A DNA stretch of 6,343 nucleotides from Pseudomonas sp. (GTDB lineage: Bacteria; Pseudomonadota; Gammaproteobacteria; Pseudomonadales; Pseudomonadaceae): assembly GCA_003527165.1 (NCBI GenBank), contig DPSI01000152.1, positions 1-6,343 of the forward strand. Direction: 5' to 3'. The notes below the pieces were generated by a model. The model made no database searches and was not told where the DNA came from. It was given only the letters and a program-made list of their open reading frames with translations. Each line of letters starts with the position of its first letter. Positions within the stretch are counted from its first letter, which is position 1. This document shows positions 1-5,666 of the stretch, one piece after another. The translations under genes were made by a program, and so were the position numbers.

Positions 1-1
1 T

Positions 2-1387
2 GCCGATTGCTGGCTGGAAGCGGCCAGGCCCAGCGGTCAGGCCCTCTCTGCGCTCATCCAGTCAATCCATCAACTGGTCGCTGCCGCGCGAACCGGAACC
101 CACGACCGCGCCCTGGAGGCGCAACCCGAAGCGCACGCACTCATGCCGGCGGGTTGCCGCATCTACTTGCTCGAGAACGATCTGGAAGCCGGACAGGAAA
201 TGTGTCGGACGCTGGGCAACTTCGGCTATGAGGTGCTGCTGTTTCCGCAGATACCGCTCCTGCAAACCGCTGTCCAGGGGCAATTGCCGGACGCCCTCGT
301 TGTCAGCCAGCACGACGGCGAGCTCAACGAAGTGACCGCGCTGCAGCAGACCCTGGAATCCCCGTTGCCGCTGCTGGTGATCGGTCATCGCGTCGATTTC
401 GATAGCCAACTGGCCGCCGTACGTGCCGGCGCGAAAGGCTATTTCACCCGACCGCTGGACGTCACGCAGTTGGAAAACACCCTGGAAAACTGCCTCAATC
501 TGCAGCTGAGCGAGCCGTACCGGGTGCTGATCGTCGACGACGATACTGATCTGGCCGCACGTTACAGCCTGGTACTGCGCAATTCACAGATGCTAGTCCA
601 GACCTTGACCGATCCCAGCCAGCTGTTCGAGGTCATGCGGACCTTCAATCCGGAGGTGGTACTGCTGGATATGAACATGCCGGAGTTCACCGGGCTCGAA
701 CTGGCACAGATGATTCGCCTCAACGAGGAGTGGTTGCGGGTGACCATCATTTACCTGTCTGCCGAGACCGATATCAACCGGCAGATGGCGGCCCTGCTCA
801 AGGCGGGTGATGCCTTCATCACCAAGCCCATCAGCGACCACGCCCTGACCGCCGCGGTGTTTTCCCATGTCCAGCGCGCTCGCTCGCTGAGCATGGCGCT
901 GTCGCGCGACAGCCTGACCGGTCTGCTCAAGCATGCCGATATCAAGGAACAGGTAACCTTGGAGGTGGAGCGCTCGCTGCGCAGCGGCAATCCAGCGAGC
1001 GTGGTGATGCTCGATCTCGACCATTTCAAGCAGGTCAACGACCAGTACGGGCATGCGGCCGGGGATAACGTCATCCGCTCGCTGGCCAACCTGATGCGCC
1101 AACGCCTGCGCCGTATCGACAGTCTCGGCCGCTACGGCGGTGAGGAATTCGTGGCGGTATTGCCCGACTGCACCCTCGAGCAAGCCAGGCAGATTTTCGA
1201 TGAAATCCGTCAACGCTTTTCGGCGCTGCCCTTCCACGCCGGCTCCAGGGTATTCAACGTGTCCCTTAGTGCCGGCATCAGCCAGACCGATGGCCATTCC
1301 AGCCCAACTGCATTATTGGAGCGCGCCGACCAGGCCCTCTACGCCGCCAAGCACAACGGTCGCAACCAGGTTCAGGTAGCGCAGTAG
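2..1387 (+). CDS. PleD-like diguanylate cyclase, REC-REC-GGDEF (5' end probably outside window)
   Basis: Predicted cytoplasmic response regulator that makes cyclic di-GMP from two GTP. Counting from the internal ATG at 143 (414 residues): residues 5-118 form a receiver-like fold whose phospho-acceptor position appears to be Ser55 and whose usual Lys is Arg103 (YFTRP), so it is probably not phosphorylated. Residues 126-245 form an intact receiver with the acidic triad DDD 132-134, acceptor Asp176 (VVLLDMNMP), Ser206 and Lys228 (ITKP). Residues about 255-411 are the GGDEF domain, with D291-D293 (DLDHF), N299 and the active-site GGEEF at 332-336. RxxD (RRID, 323-326) five residues before it is a product-inhibition I-site. 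The frame stays open for 47 codons upstream of ATG 143 to the window edge, with coding-like codon use and helical character, perhaps the end of an Hpt or linker domain. ATG 143 has no good ribosome site, so the real start is probably upstream, though a start at 143 would still give a complete REC-REC-GGDEF protein. No transmembrane segment is seen. Confidence 0.9.
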   Translation, partial: ADCWLEAARPSGQALSALIQSIHQLVAAARTGTHDRALEAQPEAHALMPAGCRIYLLENDLEAGQEMCRTLGNFGYEVLLFPQIPLLQTAVQGQLPDALVVSQHDGELNEVTALQQTLESPLPLLVIGHRVDFDSQLAAVRAGAKGYFTRPLDVTQLENTLENCLNLQLSEPYRVLIVDDDTDLAARYSLVLRNSQMLVQTLTDPSQLFEVMRTFNPEVVLLDMNMPEFTGLELAQMIRLNEEWLRVTIIYLSAETDINRQMAALLKAGDAFITKPISDHALTAAVFSHVQRARSLSMALSRDSLTGLLKHADIKEQVTLEVERSLRSGNPASVVMLDLDHFKQVNDQYGHAAGDNVIRSLANLMRQRLRRIDSLGRYGGEEFVAVLPDCTLEQARQIFDEIRQRFSALPFHAGSRVFNVSLSAGISQTDGHSSPTALLERADQALYAAKHNGRNQVQVAQ

Positions 1388-1406
1388 CCGCAAGCCGCAA
1401 GCGAAT
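1386..1406 (+). repeat. Heptad repeat array A (AGCCGCA-type), three units
   Basis: Three consecutive 7-mers, AGCCGCA, AGCCGCA and AGCGAAT, begin inside the TAG stop codon of the cyclase gene (1385-1387). They have the same pattern as the heptads of the two other arrays in this gap (AGCTTCA, AGCCACA, AGCTGCA) but lie on the opposite strand. Degenerate 7-mers of this kind are, from memory, common after Pseudomonas genes. Function unknown. Confidence 0.5.
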
Positions 1407-1446
1407 CAGTCGGAAGGCGACGGAGCACCATCGAGGCTTCCCTCTC

Positions 1447-1467
1447 ATCTACTTGTAACTTGAAGCT
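1447..1467 (-). repeat. Heptad repeat array B
   Basis: Read on the minus strand this is AGCTTCA, AGTTACA, AGTAGAT. It begins and ends with the same units as array C about 113-119 bp to the right (AGCTTCA ... AGTAGA), so the two look like copies of one array. The 76-bp palindromic element lies between them. Confidence 0.5.
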
Positions 1468-1477
1468 GCGTCCGGCC

Positions 1478-1553
1478 TCGTAGAGTGGATCACGCTTCAC
1501 CGATCCACCGAGCGGGGTAACGGTGGATGTGAAAAAGCGACATCCACCCTCGT
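1478..1553. repeat. 76-bp palindromic (MITE/REP-like) intergenic element
   Basis: The element contains two perfect small hairpins: GTGGATC (1485-1491) with GATCCAC (1502-1508), and GGTGGATGT (1522-1530) with ACATCCACC (1540-1548). A central pair, ATCCACCG (1503-1510) with CGGTGGAT (1521-1528), is an alternative fold, and the two outer halves are imperfect inverted copies of each other, both rich in GTGGAT and ending near CTCGTA. There is no coding capacity. It resembles a GTAGGGTGGAT... repeat that I remember as dispersed in P. stutzeri and related genomes; that is recollection, not a search. It lies between two convergent genes, where the hairpins may also help terminate transcription. Confidence 0.6.
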
Positions 1554-1558
1554 ATCGC

Positions 1559-1586
1559 TTCTACTTGCAGCTTGTGGCTTGAAGCT
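1559..1586 (-). repeat. Heptad repeat array C
   Basis: Read on the minus strand the four units are AGCTTCA, AGCCACA, AGCTGCA, AGTAGAA, directly adjoining one another. It lies 8 bp beyond the stop codon of the aldehyde dehydrogenase gene and has one unit more than array B. The RNA from array A (plus strand) could pair with the sequence of array C, as CAAGCC..CAAGC faces GCTTGTGGCTTG, giving a possible long-range stem across the gap. Confidence 0.5.
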
Positions 1587-1594
1587 GGCGGCTG

Positions 1595-3088
1595 CTACAG
1601 CTTTATCCAAGTCGCCTTTAATTCAGTGTACTTGTCGAAGGCATGCAGCGACTTGTCGCGGCCGTTGCCGGACTGCTTGAAGCCGCCGAACGGCGCGGTC
1701 ATGTCGCCGCCATCGTATTGGTTGACCCAGACACTTCCAGCCCGCAGCGCCTTGGCCGTCAGGTGCGCCTTGGACAGGTCAGCCGTCCACACCGCGGCGG
1801 CGAGGCCGTACTGGGTGTCGTTGGCAATGGCCACGGCCTCGGCGGCCGTATCGAAGGTGATTACCGACAGCACCGGGCCGAAGATCTCTTCCCGGGCGAT
1901 CTTCATCGCATTGCTGACGCCATCGAAGATGGTCGGCTCGACATAGAGCCCGCCGGTTTCCTGCATGGTCCGCTGACCGCCGATGAGCACCTGGGCGCCA
2001 TCGTTGCGACCGGCCTCGATATAGCCGAGCACGGTATCGAGCTGCTGAGTATCGACCAGCGCGCCGACATTGGTGGCCGGATCAAGCGGATTGCCCGGCT
2101 TCCAACCCTTGAGCGCTTCGACCACCATCGGCAGGAAGCGCTCCTTCACCGAGCTCTCCACCAAAAGACGCGAGCCGGCAGTACAGACCTCGCCCTGGTT
2201 GAAAGCGATGGCGCTGGCAGCCGACTCGGCAGCCGCCTGCAGATTCGGCGCGTCGGCGAAGACGATGTTCGGGCTCTTGCCGCCAGCCTCCAGCCAGACG
2301 CGTTTCATGTTCGATTCACCGGCGTAGATCATCAATTGCTTGGCGACCCGCGTGGAGCCGGTGAACACCAGCGTATCGACGTCCATGTGCAGTGCCAACG
2401 CCTTGCCCACGGTGTGGCCGTAGCCCGGCAGCACGTTGAGCACGCCCGGCGGAATGCCCGCCTCGATGGCCAGCTGCGCCACGCGGATGGCGGTGAGCGG
2501 CGACTTCTCGGACGGCTTGAGCACCACCGAGTTGCCTGTGGCCAGCGCCGGGCCGAGCTTCCAGCAAGCCATCATCAACGGGAAATTCCACGGCACGATG
2601 GCCGCCACCACACCCACGGGCTCGCGGGTGACCAGGCCCAGCTGGTCATGGGGCGTCGCCGCCACTTCGTCGTAGATCTTATCGATCGCCTCGCCCGACC
2701 AGCGCAGCGCATTGGCCGAGCCGGGCATGTCGATACCCAGCGAATCGCTGATTGGCTTGCCCATGTCGAGCGTTTCCAGCAGCGCCAGCTCCTCGGCGTT
2801 GGCCTGGATGAGGTTGGCGAAACGGATCATGGTCGCCTTGCGCTTGGCCGGCGCCATGCGCGACCAGACGCCGGACTCGAAAGCCATGCGCGCGCTGATC
2901 ACTGCGCGATCGGCATCGGCCTCATCGCAACTCGCCACCTGCGCCAGCATCCGCCCATCGACCGGGCTGATGCAGTCGAAGCTGGCGCCAGCGCTGGACG
3001 CGGTGTATTCGCCCTGGATGAAGGCCCGCCCTTCGATGCGCAGGTCGCGGGCACGCTGTTGCCAGTCGGCGAGTGTCAGGGTGGTCAT
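1595..3088 (-). CDS. kauB: NAD(P)+-dependent aldehyde dehydrogenase, KauB/PauC type
   Basis: Soluble class I aldehyde dehydrogenase, 497 residues, the usual length of the KauB/PauC/PuuC group. In that group it oxidises omega-amino aldehydes such as 4-guanidinobutyraldehyde or gamma-glutamyl-aminobutyraldehyde to the acids, using NAD(P)+. Seen in the sequence: cofactor-binding PWNF with Asn168, KPSE with Lys191, the Rossmann-loop motif FTGSTRVAK from 242, general base Glu267 in LEAGGKSPN, nucleophile Cys302 in FNQGEVCTAG, and EEIFGPV with Glu401. All catalytic residues are present and the gene is intact. The start is supported by GAGGA on the minus strand (3095-3099), six bases before the ATG; the stop is TAG. 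It is transcribed divergently from the aminotransferase gene, which suits a shared omega-amine breakdown route. In P. aeruginosa the gene called kauB or pauC (PA5312) has this context. The family is certain; the exact substrate is inferred and the enzyme may be broad in specificity. Confidence 0.92.
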   Translation of the reverse strand: MTTLTLADWQQRARDLRIEGRAFIQGEYTASSAGASFDCISPVDGRMLAQVASCDEADADRAVISARMAFESGVWSRMAPAKRKATMIRFANLIQANAEELALLETLDMGKPISDSLGIDMPGSANALRWSGEAIDKIYDEVAATPHDQLGLVTREPVGVVAAIVPWNFPLMMACWKLGPALATGNSVVLKPSEKSPLTAIRVAQLAIEAGIPPGVLNVLPGYGHTVGKALALHMDVDTLVFTGSTRVAKQLMIYAGESNMKRVWLEAGGKSPNIVFADAPNLQAAAESAASAIAFNQGEVCTAGSRLLVESSVKERFLPMVVEALKGWKPGNPLDPATNVGALVDTQQLDTVLGYIEAGRNDGAQVLIGGQRTMQETGGLYVEPTIFDGVSNAMKIAREEIFGPVLSVITFDTAAEAVAIANDTQYGLAAAVWTADLSKAHLTAKALRAGSVWVNQYDGGDMTAPFGGFKQSGNGRDKSLHAFDKYTELKATWIKL

Positions 3089-3288
3089 GGGGCGTCCTCG
3101 ATATCTGTCGAATAATCAGAAAGGCACCCTAAACCAGCGGCACCAGGCCTATCAATATTTTTTACGCTGCTGCGGCTTTCCGCCTTGTTTTGTTCGTTTT
3201 ATTAAACATAGACTCGCTGAAACCGCTGTGCGCTCGGTTGATGTCGCGTTACAGCATAGCCGTCAAAACTGCCCTGCCGGAGCGAGTC
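3089..3288. promoter_or_regulatory. Divergent promoter region between kauB and the aminotransferase gene
   Basis: This 200-bp gap must hold both promoters. For the plus strand, TTGTTT (3185-3190) and TAGACT (3209-3214) are 18 bp apart within an AT-rich patch, a weak sigma-70 candidate about 70 bp before the start codon. For the minus strand, TTGATA (plus 3150-3155) and TTTAGG (plus 3128-3133) are 16 bp apart, preceded by an A-rich tract resembling an UP element; this is weaker. A short inverted repeat, GCGG CTTT CCGC, lies near 3172-3183 between the two candidates. I saw no clear sigma-54 (-24/-12) element and cannot name an operator. Confidence 0.35.
3279..3282 (+). promoter_or_regulatory. 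Ribosome binding site (GGAG) deciding the aminotransferase start
   Basis: GGAG lies six bases before ATG 3289. The in-frame ATGs at 3190 and 3241 lack a comparable site, and the 33 extra residues from 3190 do not look like the family N-terminus. ATG 3289 is therefore preferred. Confidence 0.7.
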
Positions 3289-4614
3289 ATGGCCAACGAT
3301 CTGCACCCCGCCACATCAGCCGAACATTTCTGGATGCCCTTCACCGCCAACCGTCAATTCAAGGGCAGTCCACGCCTGCTGGAGCGCGCCGAAGGCATGT
3401 ACTACACCGATACCAGCGGTCGCCAGGTAATTGATGGCACCGCCGGTCTCTGGTGCTGCAACGCCGGTCATGGACGTCGCGAAATCACCGAGGCGGTGAG
3501 CCGGCAGATCGCCCAACTGGATTTCGCGCCAACCTTTCAGATGGGTCATCCGCTGCCCTTCGAACTGGCCGAGCGGCTGACACAGATCAGCCCGGCCGGA
3601 TTGAACCGGGTGTTCTTCACCAATTCCGGGTCGGAATCGGCCGACACCGCGCTGAAGATTGCCCTCGCCTACCAGCGAGCGATCGGCCAGGGCAGCCGCA
3701 CCCGCCTGATCGGACGGGAGCTGGCCTATCACGGCGTCGGCTTCGGCGGCATCTCGGTCGGCGGCATGGCCAACAATCGCAAGGCCTTCGGCGCGCTGCT
3801 GCCGGGCGTCGATCACCTGCCGCATACCCTTGATGTGCAGCGCAACGCGTTCAGCCGCGGCCTGCCGCAGCATGGCGTGGAGAAAGCCGAGGAGTTGGAG
3901 CGACTGGTTACTCTGCACGGTGCGGAAAACATCGCCGCAGTGATCGTCGAGCCGATGTCCGGCTCGGCCGGTGTGATCCTGCCGCCGCTGGGCTATCTCC
4001 AGCGCTTGCGCGAGATCACTGCAAAACACGGCATTCTGCTGATCTTCGATGAGGTGATCACCGGCTTCGGCCGTATCGGCGAGGCCTTCGCCGCGCAGCG
4101 CTGGGGCGTCACGCCGGACATCCTCACCTGCGCCAAGGGCCTGACCAACGGCGCGATTCCCATGGGTGCGGTATTCGTCGACGAGAAGATTCACGAGGCC
4201 TTTATGCAGGGCCCGGAAAGCGCCATCGAGTTCTTCCACGGCTACACCTATTCCGGACACCCGGTGGCCTGCGCCGCCGCTCTAGCGACCCAGGAGATCT
4301 ACCAGCGCGAGAATCTGTTCCAGAAAGCCATCGAGATCGAAGGTTACTGGCAGGACGCCCTGTTCAGCCTGCAGGGTCTGCCGAACGTGACCGATATCCG
4401 CACCGTCGGCCTGGTCGCCGCTTTCCAGTTCGCGGCCCATGCCGAAGGCGTCGGCAAGCGCGGCTACGAGGTGTTCCGTCAATGTTTCGAGGATGGCTTG
4501 CTGGTCCGCGCCAGCGGCGACACCATTGCCCTGTCGCCCGCGCTGATCGTCGAGCGGGAGCACATCGACGCGATGATCGAACGCCTCGCCGATGCGATCC
4601 GCAAGGTTAGCTGA
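3289..4614 (+). CDS. gabT2: Class III PLP-dependent omega-amino acid aminotransferase
   Basis: Soluble fold-type I aminotransferase of 441 residues, usual for the beta-alanine/omega-amino acid:pyruvate group. It moves the terminal amino group of an omega-amine or omega-amino acid to an acceptor keto acid, leaving an aldehyde. Visible features: FWMPFTANRQF (14-24), typical of the BauA-like group; GLWCCNAGH (53-61); FFTNSGSES (109-117), which binds the PLP phosphate; YHG 148-150; EPMSGSAG (221-228); DEVITGFGR with Asp254 at the PLP ring nitrogen; and the Schiff-base Lys283 in CAKGLTNG. GYTYSGHP (318-325) is also conserved, and Arg407 (LVRASGD) sits where omega-transaminases carry the substrate-carboxylate arginine. 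The gene is intact. It is divergent from the aldehyde dehydrogenase gene, which could oxidise its product. The symbol gabT2 is taken from the P. aeruginosa gene in the same context (PA5313) as remembered; the fold and reaction class are secure, the substrate (beta-alanine, GABA, putrescine-like amines) is not. Confidence 0.88.
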   Translation: MANDLHPATSAEHFWMPFTANRQFKGSPRLLERAEGMYYTDTSGRQVIDGTAGLWCCNAGHGRREITEAVSRQIAQLDFAPTFQMGHPLPFELAERLTQISPAGLNRVFFTNSGSESADTALKIALAYQRAIGQGSRTRLIGRELAYHGVGFGGISVGGMANNRKAFGALLPGVDHLPHTLDVQRNAFSRGLPQHGVEKAEELERLVTLHGAENIAAVIVEPMSGSAGVILPPLGYLQRLREITAKHGILLIFDEVITGFGRIGEAFAAQRWGVTPDILTCAKGLTNGAIPMGAVFVDEKIHEAFMQGPESAIEFFHGYTYSGHPVACAAALATQEIYQRENLFQKAIEIEGYWQDALFSLQGLPNVTDIRTVGLVAAFQFAAHAEGVGKRGYEVFRQCFEDGLLVRASGDTIALSPALIVEREHIDAMIERLADAIRKVS

Positions 4615-4832
4615 CCGAACGATACGCTGAAGCGGCGTGGCGTGCGCCTTGCCTGTGAGAGGGCCGCATTGGCGCACTGCTTGGCTTTGCTGGCAGCCTT
4701 ACGCCAGCATTCGCCGCGGGGCGTGCCTTCCACCCAAGCGGAGCGGCGCGGATTTTGTGCCTTTGTGGGGAGGCCCGACTCGGGACGAGGCTTTGGTGTT
4801 CCGCAGCTTGAGAAACCGCTACCCCAGAAACG
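4615..4832. repeat. Non-coding stretch with inverted repeats; probable dispersed intergenic element(s)
   Basis: No convincing gene lies here. Three inverted repeats are visible: GTGCGCC (4642-4648) with GGCGCAC (4671-4677); TGCTGGC (4688-4694) with GCCAGCA (4703-4709); and a REP-like unit at about 4764-4795 with CCCGA (4774-4778) facing TCGGG (4780-4784) next to TTTGTGGGGAGG. The block 4632-4740 seems familiar to me as a sequence recurring between genes in P. stutzeri-like genomes, but this is memory only. It would form a 3' untranslated region of about 220 nt for the aminotransferase mRNA, which probably ends at the terminator at 4833-4859. Confidence 0.4.
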
Positions 4833-4859
4833 AAAAAACCCGCCGATTGGCGGGTTTTT
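4833..4859. terminator. Bidirectional rho-independent terminator
   Basis: A perfect 6-bp GC stem, CCCGCC (4839-4844) with GGCGGG (4849-4854), has a GATT loop, six A's before it and five T's after it. It can therefore end transcription on either strand: minus-strand rpmB-rpmG, whose last stop codon is about 20 bp away, and plus-strand transcripts from the aminotransferase gene. Confidence 0.9.
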
Positions 4860-4877
4860 CCTTCAAGGGCCGATCAA

Positions 4878-5033
4878 TTACTTGATCTTGGCTTCCTTGT
4901 AGATCACGTGCTTACGCACGACAGGATCGTACTTCTTGATTTCGATCTTGTCGGGGGTAGTGCGCTTGTTCTTGTCGGTGGTGTAGAAGTGGCCGGTACC
5001 GGCGCTGGACACCAAACGGATCAGGTCACGCAT
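4878..5033 (-). CDS. rpmG: 50S ribosomal protein L33 (bL33)
   Basis: A 51-residue basic protein of the large ribosomal subunit. It reads [19 protein letters not shown], then [10 protein letters not shown], and ends [14 protein letters not shown], the bL33 pattern known from E. coli and Pseudomonas; the E. coli protein is about four residues longer at the N-terminus. It has no cysteine, so it is the zinc-independent (C-minus) form. The start has a near-perfect AAGGAGA ribosome site (plus 5040-5046) seven bases upstream. It is the second gene of an operon, 11 bp after rpmB, and its ribosome site overlaps the rpmB stop codon, which suggests translational coupling. It is followed by a strong terminator. 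Confidence 0.97.
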   Translation of the reverse strand: MRDLIRLVSSAGTGHFYTTDKNKRTTPDKIEIKKYDPVVRKHVIYKEAKIK

Positions 5034-5044
5034 GATAGTTCTCC

Positions 5045-5281
5045 TTAAACCTTTTCGCCGCGAGCGCGGATTTCAGCCAGAACGGCATCGATGCCGCGCT
5101 TGTCGATAACACGCATGCCCTTGGCGGTCAGGCGCAGACGTACGAAGCGGTTCTCGGACTCGACCCAGAAGCGGTGATGCTGCAGGTTCGGAAGAAAACG
5201 ACGACGGGTTTTGTTGTTCGCGTGGGAAATGTTGTTCCCGGTTACCGGACCCTTACCGGTAACTTGACAGACTCTCGACAT
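5045..5281 (-). CDS. rpmB: 50S ribosomal protein L28 (bL28)
   Basis: A 78-residue basic protein of the large ribosomal subunit, the same length as E. coli L28. It starts [17 protein letters not shown] and contains [22 protein letters not shown] and [23 protein letters not shown], which are the conserved bL28 segments. The start is supported by AGAGGG on the minus strand (plus 5289-5294), seven bases upstream. It is the first gene of the rpmB-rpmG operon, the usual order in gamma-proteobacteria. Its TAA stop (plus 5045-5047) forms part of the ribosome binding site of rpmG. A long structured leader precedes it. Confidence 0.97.
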   Translation of the reverse strand: MSRVCQVTGKGPVTGNNISHANNKTRRRFLPNLQHHRFWVESENRFVRLRLTAKGMRVIDKRGIDAVLAEIRARGEKV

Positions 5282-5423
5282 GCCTCAGCCCTCTAAAACC
5301 ACATGCCCAACCCGGCATGGGTTGGCCGCTTGAATTCACTTGTCTTTTGGCGCTCAGCGCCGCGTTTCATTGGGGTCTTACCGGCTACGCGGCTAGCGAA
5401 GAAACCGGGCCCCTAGAAAAGAG
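5282..5423 (-). promoter_or_regulatory. Structured 5' leader of rpmB-rpmG
   Basis: If transcription begins just downstream of the promoter at 5430-5458, the leader is about 140 nt. It holds a hairpin GGCGC (5349-5353) / GCGCC (5357-5361) with a 3-nt loop, and a hairpin CCAACCC (5307-5313) / GGGTTGG (5319-5325) with a 5-nt loop, ending some 12 nt before the ribosome site at 5289-5294. The loop of the second can instead pair outside it, ATGCC (5303-5307) with GGCAT (5314-5318), giving an alternative, mutually exclusive fold. Many ribosomal protein operons are controlled by such leaders, but I know no characterised L28 leader that this matches. Confidence 0.4.
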
Positions 5424-5429
5424 CGCTGC

Positions 5430-5458
5430 TTTATATCAGAAAGCCCCCCAAGCAACAA
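5430..5458 (-). promoter_or_regulatory. Sigma-70-type promoter of rpmB-rpmG
   Basis: On the minus strand TTGTTG (plus 5453-5458) and TATAAA (plus 5430-5435) are separated by exactly 17 bp. The -10 matches the consensus in five of six positions and the -35 in three of six. The G/C-rich stretch after the -10 (GCAGCGCTC) resembles the discriminators of growth-rate-controlled ribosomal promoters. Transcription would start near 5423. Confidence 0.6.
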
Positions 5459-5504
5459 GCGCAGTGTGACATTTTCCTGCTCTGAGCCATCCGCGCCGAA
5501 CGCC

Positions 5505-5532
5505 CGCCAGACCATGCCTGGTCAGGCTGGCG
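5505..5532. repeat. Imperfect hairpin, 6 + 4 bp
   Basis: CGCCAG (5505-5510) pairs with CTGGCG (5527-5532) and ACCA (5511-5514) with TGGT (5519-5522), leaving a TGCC loop and a CAGG bulge. It lies about 45 bp upstream of the rpmB -35. No T-tract follows on the plus strand, so it is unlikely to be an ordinary terminator; it may be a protein-binding site or a remnant of a palindromic repeat. Confidence 0.4.
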
Positions 5533-5594
5533 TGAATCCGCCGTTCGTCGCCTCGCGGTCGATCGCTCGGCCTTTATGAAGCGAGAACGATTGC

Positions 5595-5666
5595 CGCAGC
5601 ACGATCACCGCTTGAGGGCAACGCTACGCAAGCGCTCGTCCCTCTGACGGTTAGCATCGTGCTGCG
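5595..5666. repeat. 72-nt nested stem-loop with perfect 11-bp outer arms
   Basis: The outer arms CGCAGCACGAT (5595-5605) and ATCGTGCTGCG (5656-5666) are perfectly complementary over 11 bp. Inside lie ACCG (5607-5610) / CGGT (5648-5651), GAGGG (5614-5618) / CCCTC (5640-5644), and CGCT (5622-5625) / AGCG (5631-5634) around a 5-nt loop, so about 24 bp pair in one long interrupted hairpin. It is non-coding and sits about 235 bp before the IclR gene. It could be a small RNA, a processing or terminator structure, or a palindromic mobile repeat; the sequence does not decide between these. Confidence 0.5.

Noticed and set aside
593..1297. A 234-codon minus-strand frame across the cyclase gene.
   Set aside because: It is antisense to intact receiver and GGDEF coding sequence and shows no family motif.
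1478..1553. The palindromic element as a simple rho-independent terminator.
   Set aside because: The hairpins are not followed by a T-tract on either strand; termination may still occur there, but repeat architecture explains it better.
1643..3115. A 490-codon open frame on the plus strand antisense to the aldehyde dehydrogenase gene.
   Set aside because: It mirrors a clearly real dehydrogenase in high-GC DNA and its product is rich in His, Arg and Gln with no recognisable motif.
3190..3288. A longer aminotransferase starting at ATG 3190 (or 3241).
   Set aside because: The 33 extra residues do not look like the family N-terminus, no ribosome site precedes these ATGs, and GGAG before 3289 fits.
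3316..4260. A 314-codon minus-strand frame across the aminotransferase gene.
   Set aside because: It is the antisense shadow of an intact PLP enzyme and has no domain signature.
4637..4902. Overlapping plus-strand frames of 82 and 86 codons after the aminotransferase gene.
   Set aside because: They run through inverted repeats and the terminator into antisense rpmG, and have no domain; more likely non-coding repeat.
5595..5666. The 72-nt stem-loop as an integron attC site, since P. stutzeri strains carry integrons.
   Set aside because: The terminal RYYYAAC/GTTRRRY core sites are missing at the ends, and no integrase or cassette array is present.
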